Shown here piece by piece: positions 1 to 7,645 of a DNA stretch of 9,570 nucleotides. The notes under the pieces were generated by a model, which was not told the origin of the DNA, searched no databases, and worked only from the letters and a program-made list of their open reading frames with translations. The position numbers were made by a program, and so were the translations under genes. Position 1 is the first letter of the stretch; each line of letters begins with the position of its first letter. Source of the stretch: Spirochaetota bacterium (GTDB taxonomy: Bacteria; Spirochaetota; Spirochaetia; DTKZ01); assembly GCA_029562045.1 (NCBI GenBank), contig JAKQWJ010000099.1, positions 1 to 9,570 of the forward strand, written 5' to 3'.

Positions 1-1059
1 CGTCACCGCCAGGGCCTGGGTTTCTCCCCGGGTGAACAGGGCGGAGCCGTGGGTCCGGGGAAGGACATCGATCTCGCAGCTGATGCTCCGGATGTCTTCC
101 GGACGGCGCCCATCGGTTCTGACCCCCTTTTCGACGATGGATCGGCGGACCACGGCGGTTTCCATCTCTTCCATCAGGGCGAGGAAGACCTTTTCGTGGG
201 TTTCCGGTATGGAGTCCGCGAACCGGCTGCGGGCCTCTTCGGCAACGGCCCTGATGGCCGCCGAGCGGTTCATCTTTCCCTTGACGAAGCAGGCCTCTTC
301 CATTTTCGGGTAGGCCCAGCTCCAGATGGCCTCCCGGTTTTCCAGAACCGCCTCGTCGCCGGTTTTCAGCGGGAGTTTTTCCTTTCCCGCGAGCCGGCGG
401 AGCTCCATCTGGATTTTACAGAGTTCGGTGATGGTTATCCGCGCCTTTTCCAGGGCCTCCAGCAGGGTTTCTTCCGAAGCTTCCTTCGCCCCTCCCTCCA
501 CCATGGTTATTCCGTCACTGGTCCCGGCGACGACGATGTCCAGCTGCGAAACCGCGATCTGCTCGAAGGTGGGGTTGACCACCAGACGGCCGTTCACGTG
601 GCAGACCCGCACCGCCGCCACGGGCCCGGCGAAGGGGATGTCGGAAACCATCACCGCCGCCGACGAGGCGATCATGGCCAGGATATCCGGCGGATTTTTC
701 TGGTCCGTGGAAACCGTGGTGGGGACGATCTGGATTTCCTTCTTGAACTTTTTATCAAACAGGGGCCGCATGGGCCGGTCGATGAGACGGGAGACCAGGA
801 TTTCCTTGTCCCGGGGACGCCCCTCCCGTTTCAGGAAGCCTCCGGGGATCTTTCCGGCGGCGTAGAACTTTTCGTTGTATTCCACCGACAGGGGGATGTA
901 ATCCAGGTCTGCCCCGTTCTTGTCCTCGCAACAGACGGTGGCGAGCACGGCGGAGCCGCCGTAGGTCGCGAAAACCGCCCCGTTTGCCTGTTTGGCCATT
1001 CTTCCGGTTTCCAGGACCAGGTCTCCCTCGCCTATCCGGTATGTGACTCGATGTACCAT
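1..1059 (-). CDS. pnp: Polyribonucleotide nucleotidyltransferase (PNPase), N-terminal part, runs off the left edge
   Basis: PNPase is a trimeric 3'-to-5' phosphorolytic exoribonuclease and degradosome component in the cytoplasm. I translated the minus strand from the ATG at 1059-1057; it stays open for 353 codons to the window edge, about half of the usual 700 residues. Recognisable motifs are EYNEKFYAAGKIPGGF, KREGRP, SRLIDRPMRPLF (first RNase PH domain, roughly residues 10-145), an alpha-helical linker region, and then DGRRPEDIRSI and LPRTHGSALFTRGETQAL, which open the second RNase PH domain. The catalytic core of that second domain and the KH and S1 RNA-binding domains lie outside the window. 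The start is supported by AAAAAGGA a few bases upstream. The gene follows rpsO after only 17 bases, the standard rpsO-pnp pairing. No frameshift is seen. The long plus-strand frame opposite it (49-1200) is a shadow. Confidence 0.97.
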   Translation of the reverse strand, partial: MVHRVTYRIGEGDLVLETGRMAKQANGAVFATYGGSAVLATVCCEDKNGADLDYIPLSVEYNEKFYAAGKIPGGFLKREGRPRDKEILVSRLIDRPMRPLFDKKFKKEIQIVPTTVSTDQKNPPDILAMIASSAAVMVSDIPFAGPVAAVRVCHVNGRLVVNPTFEQIAVSQLDIVVAGTSDGITMVEGGAKEASEETLLEALEKARITITELCKIQMELRRLAGKEKLPLKTGDEAVLENREAIWSWAYPKMEEACFVKGKMNRSAAIRAVAEEARSRFADSIPETHEKVFLALMEEMETAVVRRSIVEKGVRTDGRRPEDIRSISCEIDVLPRTHGSALFTRGETQALAVT

Positions 1060-1076
1060 TTACGATCCTTTTTACG

Positions 1077-1346
1077 TTATTTACGCAGATTGAGCTGTTC
1101 CAGAATGGTCCGGTATCGTTCCAGATCGACCCGGCGCAGATATTTGAGAAGGCTGCGGCGGTCGCCGACCATCTTCAGAAGCCCCCTTCGGGAGGAATGA
1201 TCTTTTTTGTGAATTTTCAGATGCTCCGTAAGTTCTTCGATTCTTTTGGTGAGCAGCGCGATCTGAACGTCGGTTCGTCCCGTATCTTTTTCGTTCGCGC
1301 CGAAAGTGGAAACGATCTTGAGCGTTTCTTCCTTGTTCAAGGGCAT
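1077..1346 (-). CDS. rpsO: 30S ribosomal protein S15
   Basis: S15 is a primary-binding protein of the 30S subunit that grips the 16S rRNA central-domain three-way junction and nucleates platform assembly. The product is 89 residues, the normal family length. It carries the S15 signature: GRTDVQIALLTKRIEELTEHLKIHKKD followed by HSSRRGLLKMVGDRRSLLKYLRR and an ending YRTILEQLNLRK; I quote these as separate blocks of the four-helix fold. The conserved D26-Q28 and H/K-rich helix-2 residues that contact rRNA are present. The ATG at 1346 is preceded by AAAGGAGA at a normal distance, and the ribF stop codon lies just inside that leader, so there is only a 12-base gap to ribF. In other bacteria S15 represses its own messenger through a structured leader; here any such structure would have to overlap the end of ribF, and I could not establish one. 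Confidence 0.98.
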   Translation of the reverse strand: MPLNKEETLKIVSTFGANEKDTGRTDVQIALLTKRIEELTEHLKIHKKDHSSRRGLLKMVGDRRSLLKYLRRVDLERYRTILEQLNLRK

Positions 1347-1358
1347 GATCTTCTCCTT

Positions 1359-2141
1359 TTACCCTATGGATACAAAAGTTATGGCTTCGACTGCGCCATC
1401 ATAATGCCACGAAATGCATTTTTCGTCGATATCCAAGATCCCCTCTTTCGCAATTCCGCCGGGGCCTTCGAAAAGCGCCGGGAAACTACCCGACCGGGGC
1501 GTCACCTGGGTCAGGGCCTCCTTGTCCAACCTTTTCCGGCCCCGGAACCCCTCCACCGTGGCGGCGGAAAGGTCCAGCCTGTACCGGCGGCCCAGCATCG
1601 CCTCGGCGGGGGCGAGACTTCCGGCGACGACATGGTTTCTGATCCGGGTGCTGCTGATCCTTTCTCCGCTATAAAAAATGGGGGGGACGATGTCTACCCG
1701 GACTCCGTCTTTTTCCAGCAGTATTTTCGCCTTCTCCGCTCCGGTATCCATTTCACTGCCGCAATGAAAATCCTCTCCCACCACCAGACACGACAGCGCG
1801 CAGTGTTCACGGATCAGAGATAGAAATACCGCGCCCTTCAGTCTACTGAAATCCCGGGAAAAGTCAACAATGATCGTCCCGGCGATGCCCATGCCGGCGA
1901 AGGCCTCCAGTTTGTGCCGCAGACTCATCAGGTCTCCGGCGTGGCGCCGGGGACTCAGGGACAGGACCGGATTGCGGCTGAAGGTGAGGAGCCAGGGTTC
2001 CAGGGATCGCTCCTCCAGAACCCGGCCGATGAGGGCCTGGTGGCCCCGATGCACCCCGTCGAACACGCCGATGCTCAGGGCCACGGGGGCGCTTTTCCGC
2101 TGGACGGACCCGATGAAAGCGTCCCAGCCGATGACGGTCAT
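1359..2141 (-). CDS. ribF: FAD synthetase (FMN adenylyltransferase), RibF-type with no recognisable riboflavin kinase motif
   Basis: RibF adenylates FMN with ATP to make FAD; most bacterial versions (about 310 residues) also phosphorylate riboflavin in a C-terminal domain. This product is 260 residues. The nucleotidyltransferase domain is clear: GVFDGVHRGH at residues 25-34 (HxGH-type ATP site), VGEDFHCG near 121-128, and SGERISSTRIR near 158-168. After LGRRYRL (about 183-189) only some 70 residues remain, with no GxPTAN motif and no usual flavokinase core; RGRKRL and SGSFPALFEG look like remnants of that barrel. The start is ATG at 2141, where ATGA overlaps the truB stop by four bases; the same frame stays open upstream to 2561 but that part is the shadow of truB. 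It ends 12 bases before rpsO. Whether it also has kinase activity cannot be told from sequence alone; I think FAD synthetase only. Confidence 0.93.
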   Translation of the reverse strand: MTVIGWDAFIGSVQRKSAPVALSIGVFDGVHRGHQALIGRVLEERSLEPWLLTFSRNPVLSLSPRRHAGDLMSLRHKLEAFAGMGIAGTIIVDFSRDFSRLKGAVFLSLIREHCALSCLVVGEDFHCGSEMDTGAEKAKILLEKDGVRVDIVPPIFYSGERISSTRIRNHVVAGSLAPAEAMLGRRYRLDLSAATVEGFRGRKRLDKEALTQVTPRSGSFPALFEGPGGIAKEGILDIDEKCISWHYDGAVEAITFVSIG

Positions 2142-3022
2142 TTTTTTTCCGCCGCCACGAACCGGTAGGAGAACCCCCCTTCTCCGTAGTCGATGAAGGC
2201 GGCCAGGTCCCCTCCTTCCGAAAAAACGAGATGGGGCCCGAAGCCGGCGGGGGGCTCCCGGAAAAAAGCCGGAGACAGGTCCCGCCCCGCCGACAGATCC
2301 TGCAGCCGGGCGTCCCGCACCGTCAGGATCCTCCCGGAGAACAATGTGCGCAGCGCCGCCAGCCCCCGGTGGAAGGCGTCCCCGGGCACCCCTCCCCGGG
2401 GGTCGAAGGCGTCCTCCACATCGAAGGGGCCGACCCGGGTGCGCCTCAGGGCGGCCAGTCCGGCGCAGCTTCCGCAGGCCTCTCCGAAGTCCCGGGCCAG
2501 GGAACGGATGTAGGTCCCCTTTCCGCACCGGACCCGGACACGCAGAAAAGGGGGCGTCCACTCCAGCAGGGAGAACTCGTGCACATCCACCGGCCGCTTC
2601 GGTATTTCCAGGTCTTCCCCCCGCAGCGCCCTCCGGTAGGCCCGCTCCCCCCCCAGACGCACCGCCGAAAAAGCCGGCGGACTCTGAAGGATTCGCCCTG
2701 TAAAGAGGCCTTTTTTCTCGTGAAGCGTCGACTCCTCGGGGATGGGGCCCCGCCGCACCGTTTCCCCCTCGGGATCCAGCGTCGTGGTTTCCCTGCCCAT
2801 TTCTATGACGGCGTAATAGGTTTTATCCAGGTCGACGATATGCGGGGCAAGCCGGGTAAAGCGGCCCGCCAGGGCCACCAGCAGACCTTCGGCGAATTTG
2901 TCCAGGGTTCCGGTATGGCCCACCTTTCCGGTGTGCAGGGCCTCCTTTACCCCCTTCAGGGCGGCGAAGGATGTGGCGCCCGGGGGTTTGTTCAGGAGAA
3001 GGATGCCGTCCGCGGGGGGCAT
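2138..3022 (-). CDS. truB: tRNA pseudouridine(55) synthase
   Basis: TruB converts U55 in the T-arm of most tRNAs to pseudouridine and also acts as a tRNA-folding chaperone. The product is 294 residues, normal for the family. It opens with GILLLNKPPGATSF, followed by the catalytic motif GHTGTLDKFAEGLL, in which D41 is the expected nucleophile. Further conserved blocks are KTYYAVIEMG (about 67-76), GKGTYIRSLARDFG (about 177-190) and ALRRTRVGPF (about 201-210). About 80 residues after that form a variable C-terminal region that I expect to be a small PUA-like or spacer domain, without a firm assignment. The start ATG shares one base with the rbfA stop (TGATG), and the gene's stop overlaps the ribF start by four bases, so translation along rbfA-truB-ribF is probably coupled. 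The DKFAEGLL variant in place of the usual DPLATGLL is one I associate with spirochaetes. Confidence 0.97.
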   Translation of the reverse strand: MPPADGILLLNKPPGATSFAALKGVKEALHTGKVGHTGTLDKFAEGLLVALAGRFTRLAPHIVDLDKTYYAVIEMGRETTTLDPEGETVRRGPIPEESTLHEKKGLFTGRILQSPPAFSAVRLGGERAYRRALRGEDLEIPKRPVDVHEFSLLEWTPPFLRVRVRCGKGTYIRSLARDFGEACGSCAGLAALRRTRVGPFDVEDAFDPRGGVPGDAFHRGLAALRTLFSGRILTVRDARLQDLSAGRDLSPAFFREPPAGFGPHLVFSEGGDLAAFIDYGEGGFSYRFVAAEKK

Positions 3023-3369
3023 CAGGACATTGCATCCTTCAGTTTTTCGGTGATCTGAAAACCCTTTTCTATGGCGTGGTCGACGATGAAAGTGAGTTTC
3101 GGCGTGCTGCGGAGTCTGATCTTCTTTCCCACCTGACTCTGGATGAAGCCCGCCGCGCTGTTGAGACCCTCCACGGCGGACTGGAGCCGTGTGTGATCCT
3201 CGAAGGAGGAAACGAAGACCTTGGCGTAGGACAGGTCCCGGGAAACCTGGATGTCGGAAATGGATACCATGCTGGAGACCCGGGGGTCCTTTATCTTCTG
3301 TTTCATGATCATGTCGCTCAGCTCTACCCGCAGCAGGTGGGCGACCCGCTGCAGACGATGCCTATCCAT
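3022..3369 (-). CDS. rbfA: 30S ribosome-binding factor RbfA
   Basis: RbfA is a small KH-fold protein that binds the immature 30S subunit near the 16S 5' helix and helps late maturation, and is needed for cold growth in other bacteria. The product is 115 residues, normal length. Family features seen: RLQRVAHLLRVELSDMI at the N-terminal helix, IKDPRVSSMVSISDIQVSRDLSYAKVFVS as the central strand-helix core (given here in one phrase, residues about 26-54), and LRSTPKLTFIVD followed by a short C-terminal helix. The ATG at 3369 lies inside the last codons of infB, an 8-base overlap (ATGGATAG), and its TGA overlaps the truB ATG. The infB-rbfA pairing is the common one in bacteria and fits their joint work on the 30S subunit. 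Confidence 0.96.
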   Translation of the reverse strand: MDRHRLQRVAHLLRVELSDMIMKQKIKDPRVSSMVSISDIQVSRDLSYAKVFVSSFEDHTRLQSAVEGLNSAAGFIQSQVGKKIRLRSTPKLTFIVDHAIEKGFQITEKLKDAMS

Positions 3370-6124
3370 GAATCGCCTCGCCGAGTTTTTTCGCGAACTC
3401 CTTCAACTCAAAGATTTCGAACTGATCGCCGACTTTGAGGTTGTTGAAATTGTCGATCCCGATGCCGCATTCGAAACCCGCCTCCACTTCCCGGGCGTCG
3501 TCCTTGAACCGCCGGAGCGACGAGACTTTTCCCGTGGCGATGATGATGCCGTCCCGGATGACATGCACCTGGGCATTGCGCCGGACCTTCCCGGAGACGA
3601 CGTAACAGCCTCCGATCAGACCGATCTTCGGGACCTTGAAGGTGTCCCGGACCTCGGCCAGTCCGATGGTTTCCTCTTTGACCTCCGGAGCCAGAAGGCC
3701 TTCCATGGCGGACCGGATGTCTTCCACCGCGTCGTAGATGACGTTGTACTTCCGGATTTCCACCTTTTCGATGTCCGCCAGCTGCTGGGCTTTCGGTGTG
3801 GGCCGGACATGGAACCCGACGATGATGGCGTCCGAAGCGCCGGCGAGGCGGACGTCCCCCTCGTTTATGGCGCCCGCCAGGGCCTGGATGACCGTGAGCT
3901 TTATCTCGGCGGTGGACAGTTTTTCCAGGCTCGTCTTCAGGGCCTCCACCGAACCGTGGACATCGCCCTTGATGATCACCTTGAGCTCCTGCACCGTGCC
4001 TTCCTTGATGCTGTCGTAGAGGTTGTCCAGAGTGATCTTTTTCAGGTTTCGGGACTCCTCCAGCCGCCGCAGCTCCTGCCTCTTGTCGCCGATCTGCCGG
4101 GCGATTTTTTCCGTCTCCGTCACATGCAGGGGATCCCCGGAGTTGGGAATGCCCGTGAGGCCGAGGATTTCCACCGGCATCGACGGGGTCGCCTCCTCCA
4201 GGCGATCGCCCTTGTCGTTGAACATGGCCCGGATCTTGCCGGGATAGATCCCCGCGACGAAGGTGTCACCCACCCGCAGGGTCCCCCGTTCGATGAGGAC
4301 CGTGGCGACGATGCCCCGTCCGTGATCGATCTTGGATTCGATGATCTTTCCTTCCGCGTTGCAGCAGTAGCTGGCCTTCAGATCCAGCATCTCCGCCTGC
4401 AGAAGAATGGTGTCCAGAAGCTCGTCGATGCCCAGCTTCTTCAGGGCCGAGATCTCCACGTACAGGGTCTTGCCGCCCCACTGCTCGGGTATGAGGTCGT
4501 GATCCGACAGCTGCTGCTTTATCCGGTCGGGGTTGGCTTCGGGAAGATCGATCTTGTTGATGGCCACGATGATCGGGACCTTCGCCTCTTTGGCGTGATT
4601 CACCGCCTCGATGGTCTGGGGCATGACTCCATCGTTGGCCGCCACCACGAGAACCACGATGTCGGTTATCTGGGCGCCCCGGGCCCGCATCATGGTGAAG
4701 GCTTCGTGTCCCGGAGTGTCCAGGAAGGTTATCCGGCCCTGGGGCAGATTTACCGTGTAGGCGCCGATATGCTGGGTGATGCCGCCGAACTCCCCCGCCG
4801 CCACGTTGGAGGTCCGGATGGCGTCGAGGAGCTTGGTCTTTCCGTGGTCCACGTGTCCCATGATCGTGACGATGGGAGGCCGGGGGAGCAGGTCCTCTTC
4901 CCGGTCCTCCGCCGATTCGATGATGGTTTCGTCGTAGAGTGAAACGATATTGACCTTGCAACCGTATTCCTGGGCGAGAATGGAGGCGGTCTCGGCGTCG
5001 ATCTGCTGGTTGATGGTTACCATCATGCCCATGGACATGAGCTTTCCGATGAGCTCCGAGGCCTTCAGGTTCATCTTCCGGGCCAACTCGGAAACGGTGA
5101 TCGCCTCCATGATGTCGATCTCTTTGGGCACCGGGTTAAGGCGGGTTACGGTTTTCTTTTTGACCTGAAGCTCTTTCTCGTAGACCTTGTCCCGTTTGGG
5201 GTATTCTTTCTTCTTGGCCTTGAATATCTTTTTGTTCGGGGACTTCCCGTCACCCACCGGGGCGGCGGGCGCCGGGGGCCTTCCCCGCCCGGCGGCAAAG
5301 GGAGGCCGGGAGCCTCCGGGTCCGGACCCGGGTCCGGGTCGGTAGGGCCGGGCGCCCACGGGGGGCCTGCCTCCGACCGGCGGGCGTCCGCCCATGGGAG
5401 GTCTTCCTCCCATGGGGCTCCTGCCGCCCGCGTATCCTGTTCCTTCCGGCCGGGGGCCCTGCCGGTCGGGAAAGCGGCCGCCTTCCCGGGGGCCCGGAGA
5501 GCCGGGTCCCTGACCCGGACCGCTTCCGCCGTCCCGGCGGAAAAACTGTGGCCGCCCTCCGTCTCCGGTGGGACGCGGTCCCTGAGGGCCGCCCTGGTAG
5601 GGCCTGCCGGAGGTGAACGGCCGGTCCCCCTGATAGGGCCGGTCCCCCTGATAGGGCCTTCCAGGGGAAAAGGGCCGGTCCCCCTGATGGGGCCGCGGGC
5701 CTTGCTGAGGCCGGTCGGGGGCGGCAGGCCGGGGGCCGGGCGCCTGTCCCGGAGGGGGCTGGGGGGATTCCGATTCAGGGGCCCGGGGGGCAGGTGTCTC
5801 TTCCCGGGATGCGGGGCTGTCGTGAGGAACGGGAGGAGCCTCCGGAACCGCCGGGACCCGGGGCTCCGCCGCCGTTTCCTTCGGGGCGAGGACCGGGACC
5901 GGGGAAGCGCTCTCTTCCGGGGCCTCGGGCAGATCTTCCCGAGACGCCGTTATCTTCGGCACAACCTTGGGCGACGCCTTTTTTACCAGGACCTTTTTTT
6001 TGACCACGACGATTTTTTTCTTCTCATCCTTGTCCGCGGCCTCGTCCGCCGGCTTCGGCGACAGATCCTTCTTTTGCTTGATCAGGGTTGCCTTCGGTTT
6101 GTGTTTTTCCTGTTCGTCAGACAT
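3362..6124 (-). CDS. infB: Translation initiation factor IF-2
   Basis: IF2 is the GTPase that delivers initiator fMet-tRNA to the 30S subunit and promotes subunit joining. The product is 920 residues. Residues 1 to about 335 are a charged, then proline/glycine/arginine-rich and presumably disordered region: a lysine-rich start (KKKIVVVKKKVLVKK), acidic and proline segments, and two hexapeptide repeat blocks listed separately. An IF2_N-like helical domain follows (about 342-390, ITVSELARKMNLKASELIGKL). The G domain has G1 GHVDHGKT (423-430), G2 in GGITQHIGAY, G3 DTPGH (469-473), G4 NKID (523-526) and G5 SAL (559-561). Domain II, domain III (VIIKGDVHGSVEAL, about 716-729; GFHVRPTPKAQ, about 770-780) and the C-terminal tRNA-binding domain follow. 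The start ATG is nine bases after nusA and has AAAGGAAGAG before it. All catalytic motifs look intact. Confidence 0.98.
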   Translation of the reverse strand: MSDEQEKHKPKATLIKQKKDLSPKPADEAADKDEKKKIVVVKKKVLVKKASPKVVPKITASREDLPEAPEESASPVPVLAPKETAAEPRVPAVPEAPPVPHDSPASREETPAPRAPESESPQPPPGQAPGPRPAAPDRPQQGPRPHQGDRPFSPGRPYQGDRPYQGDRPFTSGRPYQGGPQGPRPTGDGGRPQFFRRDGGSGPGQGPGSPGPREGGRFPDRQGPRPEGTGYAGGRSPMGGRPPMGGRPPVGGRPPVGARPYRPGPGSGPGGSRPPFAAGRGRPPAPAAPVGDGKSPNKKIFKAKKKEYPKRDKVYEKELQVKKKTVTRLNPVPKEIDIMEAITVSELARKMNLKASELIGKLMSMGMMVTINQQIDAETASILAQEYGCKVNIVSLYDETIIESAEDREEDLLPRPPIVTIMGHVDHGKTKLLDAIRTSNVAAGEFGGITQHIGAYTVNLPQGRITFLDTPGHEAFTMMRARGAQITDIVVLVVAANDGVMPQTIEAVNHAKEAKVPIIVAINKIDLPEANPDRIKQQLSDHDLIPEQWGGKTLYVEISALKKLGIDELLDTILLQAEMLDLKASYCCNAEGKIIESKIDHGRGIVATVLIERGTLRVGDTFVAGIYPGKIRAMFNDKGDRLEEATPSMPVEILGLTGIPNSGDPLHVTETEKIARQIGDKRQELRRLEESRNLKKITLDNLYDSIKEGTVQELKVIIKGDVHGSVEALKTSLEKLSTAEIKLTVIQALAGAINEGDVRLAGASDAIIVGFHVRPTPKAQQLADIEKVEIRKYNVIYDAVEDIRSAMEGLLAPEVKEETIGLAEVRDTFKVPKIGLIGGCYVVSGKVRRNAQVHVIRDGIIIATGKVSSLRRFKDDAREVEAGFECGIGIDNFNNLKVGDQFEIFELKEFAKKLGEAIHG
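5339..5428 (-). repeat. In-frame 18-base repeats (GGRPPx hexapeptides) in the IF2 linker
   Basis: Residues 233-262 of IF2 read as five hexapeptides: GGRSPM, GGRPPM, GGRPPV, GGRPPV, GARPYR. At DNA level the units are imperfect but keep the 18-base period. The segment is rich in Gly, Arg and Pro and is presumably disordered; RGG-like composition suggests a possible RNA-contact role, which is inference only. Confidence 0.85.
5585..5692 (-). repeat. Tandem 18-base repeat (PxQGDR hexapeptides) in the IF2 linker
   Basis: Six consecutive 18-base units encode IF2 residues 145-180: PHQGDR, PFSPGR, PYQGDR, PYQGDR, PFTSGR, PYQGGP. On the plus strand the units at 5621-5638 and 5639-5656 are identical (each begins ccggtccccc) and the unit at 5675-5692 differs by one base. 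The other units are diverged. The identical copies point to recent duplication or slippage, so the copy number may vary between strains. Confidence 0.9.
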
Positions 6125-6133
6125 ACTCTTCCT

Positions 6134-7642
6134 TTAACTATTTTCTTCTTCTTCCTCGACTTCAAAACTTAACCCAACTCCGCAGTTTGGGCAAGACGTC
6201 ATGTCCAGGGTGATGGCGCCGCCGCATTCGGGACATTCGTAGGTTTCTTCCTGATCGTCGTCCGGGGAGTGAAACTCCGCCTCGTCCTGCTCCTCCCCCT
6301 CGTCCTCCATCGCCGGTTCCGCCCGGGGCGCTTCGTCCTCGATTATTTCCACGTTGTTCGCGATGATGGTGCGGATGGCGGAAATGTCCTCGGGAGTAAT
6401 GCCTTCCATCGCCGAAAGCTGGTCGTTGGTCAGAGCCACCAGATCCTCGATGAGTTCCACCCCGTTTTTTTCCAGCACCTCCACCAGGTGATTCGAGATC
6501 CCCGGCAGTTCGCCGATGAGGGTTATCTCCTCGTCCCCTTCGTCCAGATCGCTGAAGAGGGCCGAAACCGCCTTCTTGGATGCGGCGGATATATCCATCT
6601 CCGCGAACTGGGAGTCGGTTTTGACGTCTATGTTCCAGTCCACCAGGCGGTTCGCCAGCCGGACGTTGAGCCCCAGCTTGCCGATGGCCAGGGACAGCTG
6701 GGAATCGGGGACCACCGCCAGGGCCTGCCGCTTTCCCTCGTCGAGAATCACGATCTGGGACACCTCCGCAGGGGACAGGGCGTTCCTGATGAAGGTCCGG
6801 GGATCGTTGTCGTATTTGAGGATGTCGATCTTTTCCCCTTCCATTTCACGGACCACCGCCTGGATGCGGACTCCCTTGAGCCCCACGCAGGCCCCGACGG
6901 GGTCCACGTCTTCCCGGTTGGAGTAGACCGCGAGCTTCGTCCGGTACCCCGGCTCCCGGACGATTTTGAAAATTTCCACGGTTTTGTCGTAGACCTCCGG
7001 GACTTCCAGTTCGAAGATTCTTTTAACGAAATCCGTATGGGTCCGGGTGAGGACGATCTGCAGACCCGTGGGGGTCTTGTTGACCTCGTAGATCATCGCC
7101 TTGATCCGGTCGTTGGGACGGTAGGTTTCCCGGGGAGACTGATACTTCTTGGGCAGAATGCCCTCGGTTTTTCCCAGATCGACGAAGATGTTCCCGTTCC
7201 GTTCCCGCTGGTAATACCCGATGATCATTTCTCCGACCTTGTCCTGGAACTCGGAGTAGAGGGTGTCTTTCTGAATTTCCCGCAGAGTCTGCCGGGCCCT
7301 CTGCTTGGCGCTCTGCACCGCCACCCTGTCGAACTCCCGGGGGTTGATTTCGATCAGGAGTTCGTCCCCCACTTCGCAATCCTCGTTCAGCTCCAGCGCC
7401 TCGGACAGCCCGATCTCGGTCACCGGGTCTTCCAGGTCGTCGTCTTCGACGATTTTCTTCTTCGCGAAAATCATCACTTCGGTTTCGTCATCGTTGAAAC
7501 GGACCACGGCGTTCTCCGAGGTTCCGAACTTCCTTTTATATGCCGCGAGGAGAAAATCCTCTATGGTTTTCATGACAAGCTCTTCGGTGATGCCCTTGTC
7601 CTGCACGAGCATTCTTATCGCATCCGCCAATCCAGACGCCAT
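6134..7642 (-). CDS. nusA: Transcription termination/antitermination factor NusA with a C-terminal zinc ribbon
   Basis: NusA binds RNA polymerase and nascent RNA and modulates pausing, intrinsic termination and antitermination. The product is 502 residues. Domains in order: an N-terminal polymerase-binding domain (about 1-125), an S1 domain (about 134-200, KVGEMIIGYYQRERNGNIFVD as its opening region), KH1 and KH2 (about 200-345) with DPVGACVGLKGVRIQAV, the HVVP-like AVVPDSQLSLAIGKLGLNVRLA and INVRLA-type ending. Then come an HhH/acidic-repeat-like module (about 376-430, IGELPGISNHLVEVLEKNG), an acidic linker, and a zinc ribbon with Cys 470, 473, 484 and 487 (CPEC-x10-CPNC) followed by a glutamate tail. 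The start has a perfect AGGAGGTG nine bases upstream, lying in the end of rimP. It is three bases after rimP and nine before infB. The zinc ribbon is absent from the E. coli and Bacillus proteins as I know them. Confidence 0.98.
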   Translation of the reverse strand: MASGLADAIRMLVQDKGITEELVMKTIEDFLLAAYKRKFGTSENAVVRFNDDETEVMIFAKKKIVEDDDLEDPVTEIGLSEALELNEDCEVGDELLIEINPREFDRVAVQSAKQRARQTLREIQKDTLYSEFQDKVGEMIIGYYQRERNGNIFVDLGKTEGILPKKYQSPRETYRPNDRIKAMIYEVNKTPTGLQIVLTRTHTDFVKRIFELEVPEVYDKTVEIFKIVREPGYRTKLAVYSNREDVDPVGACVGLKGVRIQAVVREMEGEKIDILKYDNDPRTFIRNALSPAEVSQIVILDEGKRQALAVVPDSQLSLAIGKLGLNVRLANRLVDWNIDVKTDSQFAEMDISAASKKAVSALFSDLDEGDEEITLIGELPGISNHLVEVLEKNGVELIEDLVALTNDQLSAMEGITPEDISAIRTIIANNVEIIEDEAPRAEPAMEDEGEEQDEAEFHSPDDDQEETYECPECGGAITLDMTSCPNCGVGLSFEVEEEEENS

Positions 7643-7645
7643 GGC

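Noticed and set aside
49..1200. Plus-strand open frame of 383 codons opposite pnp
   Set aside because: The opposite strand translates to an unmistakable PNPase without interruption.
2142..2561. RibF frame extended upstream to 2561
   Set aside because: This 140-codon extension is out of frame inside truB and is Arg/Gly/Pro-rich shadow sequence; ATG 2141 begins a normal RibF N-terminus.
3251..4942. Plus-strand open frame of 563 codons opposite infB and rbfA
   Set aside because: Shadow of the IF2 GTPase and later domains; the translation is rich in Asp/His/Gly/Leu runs typical of reversed codons and resembles no family.
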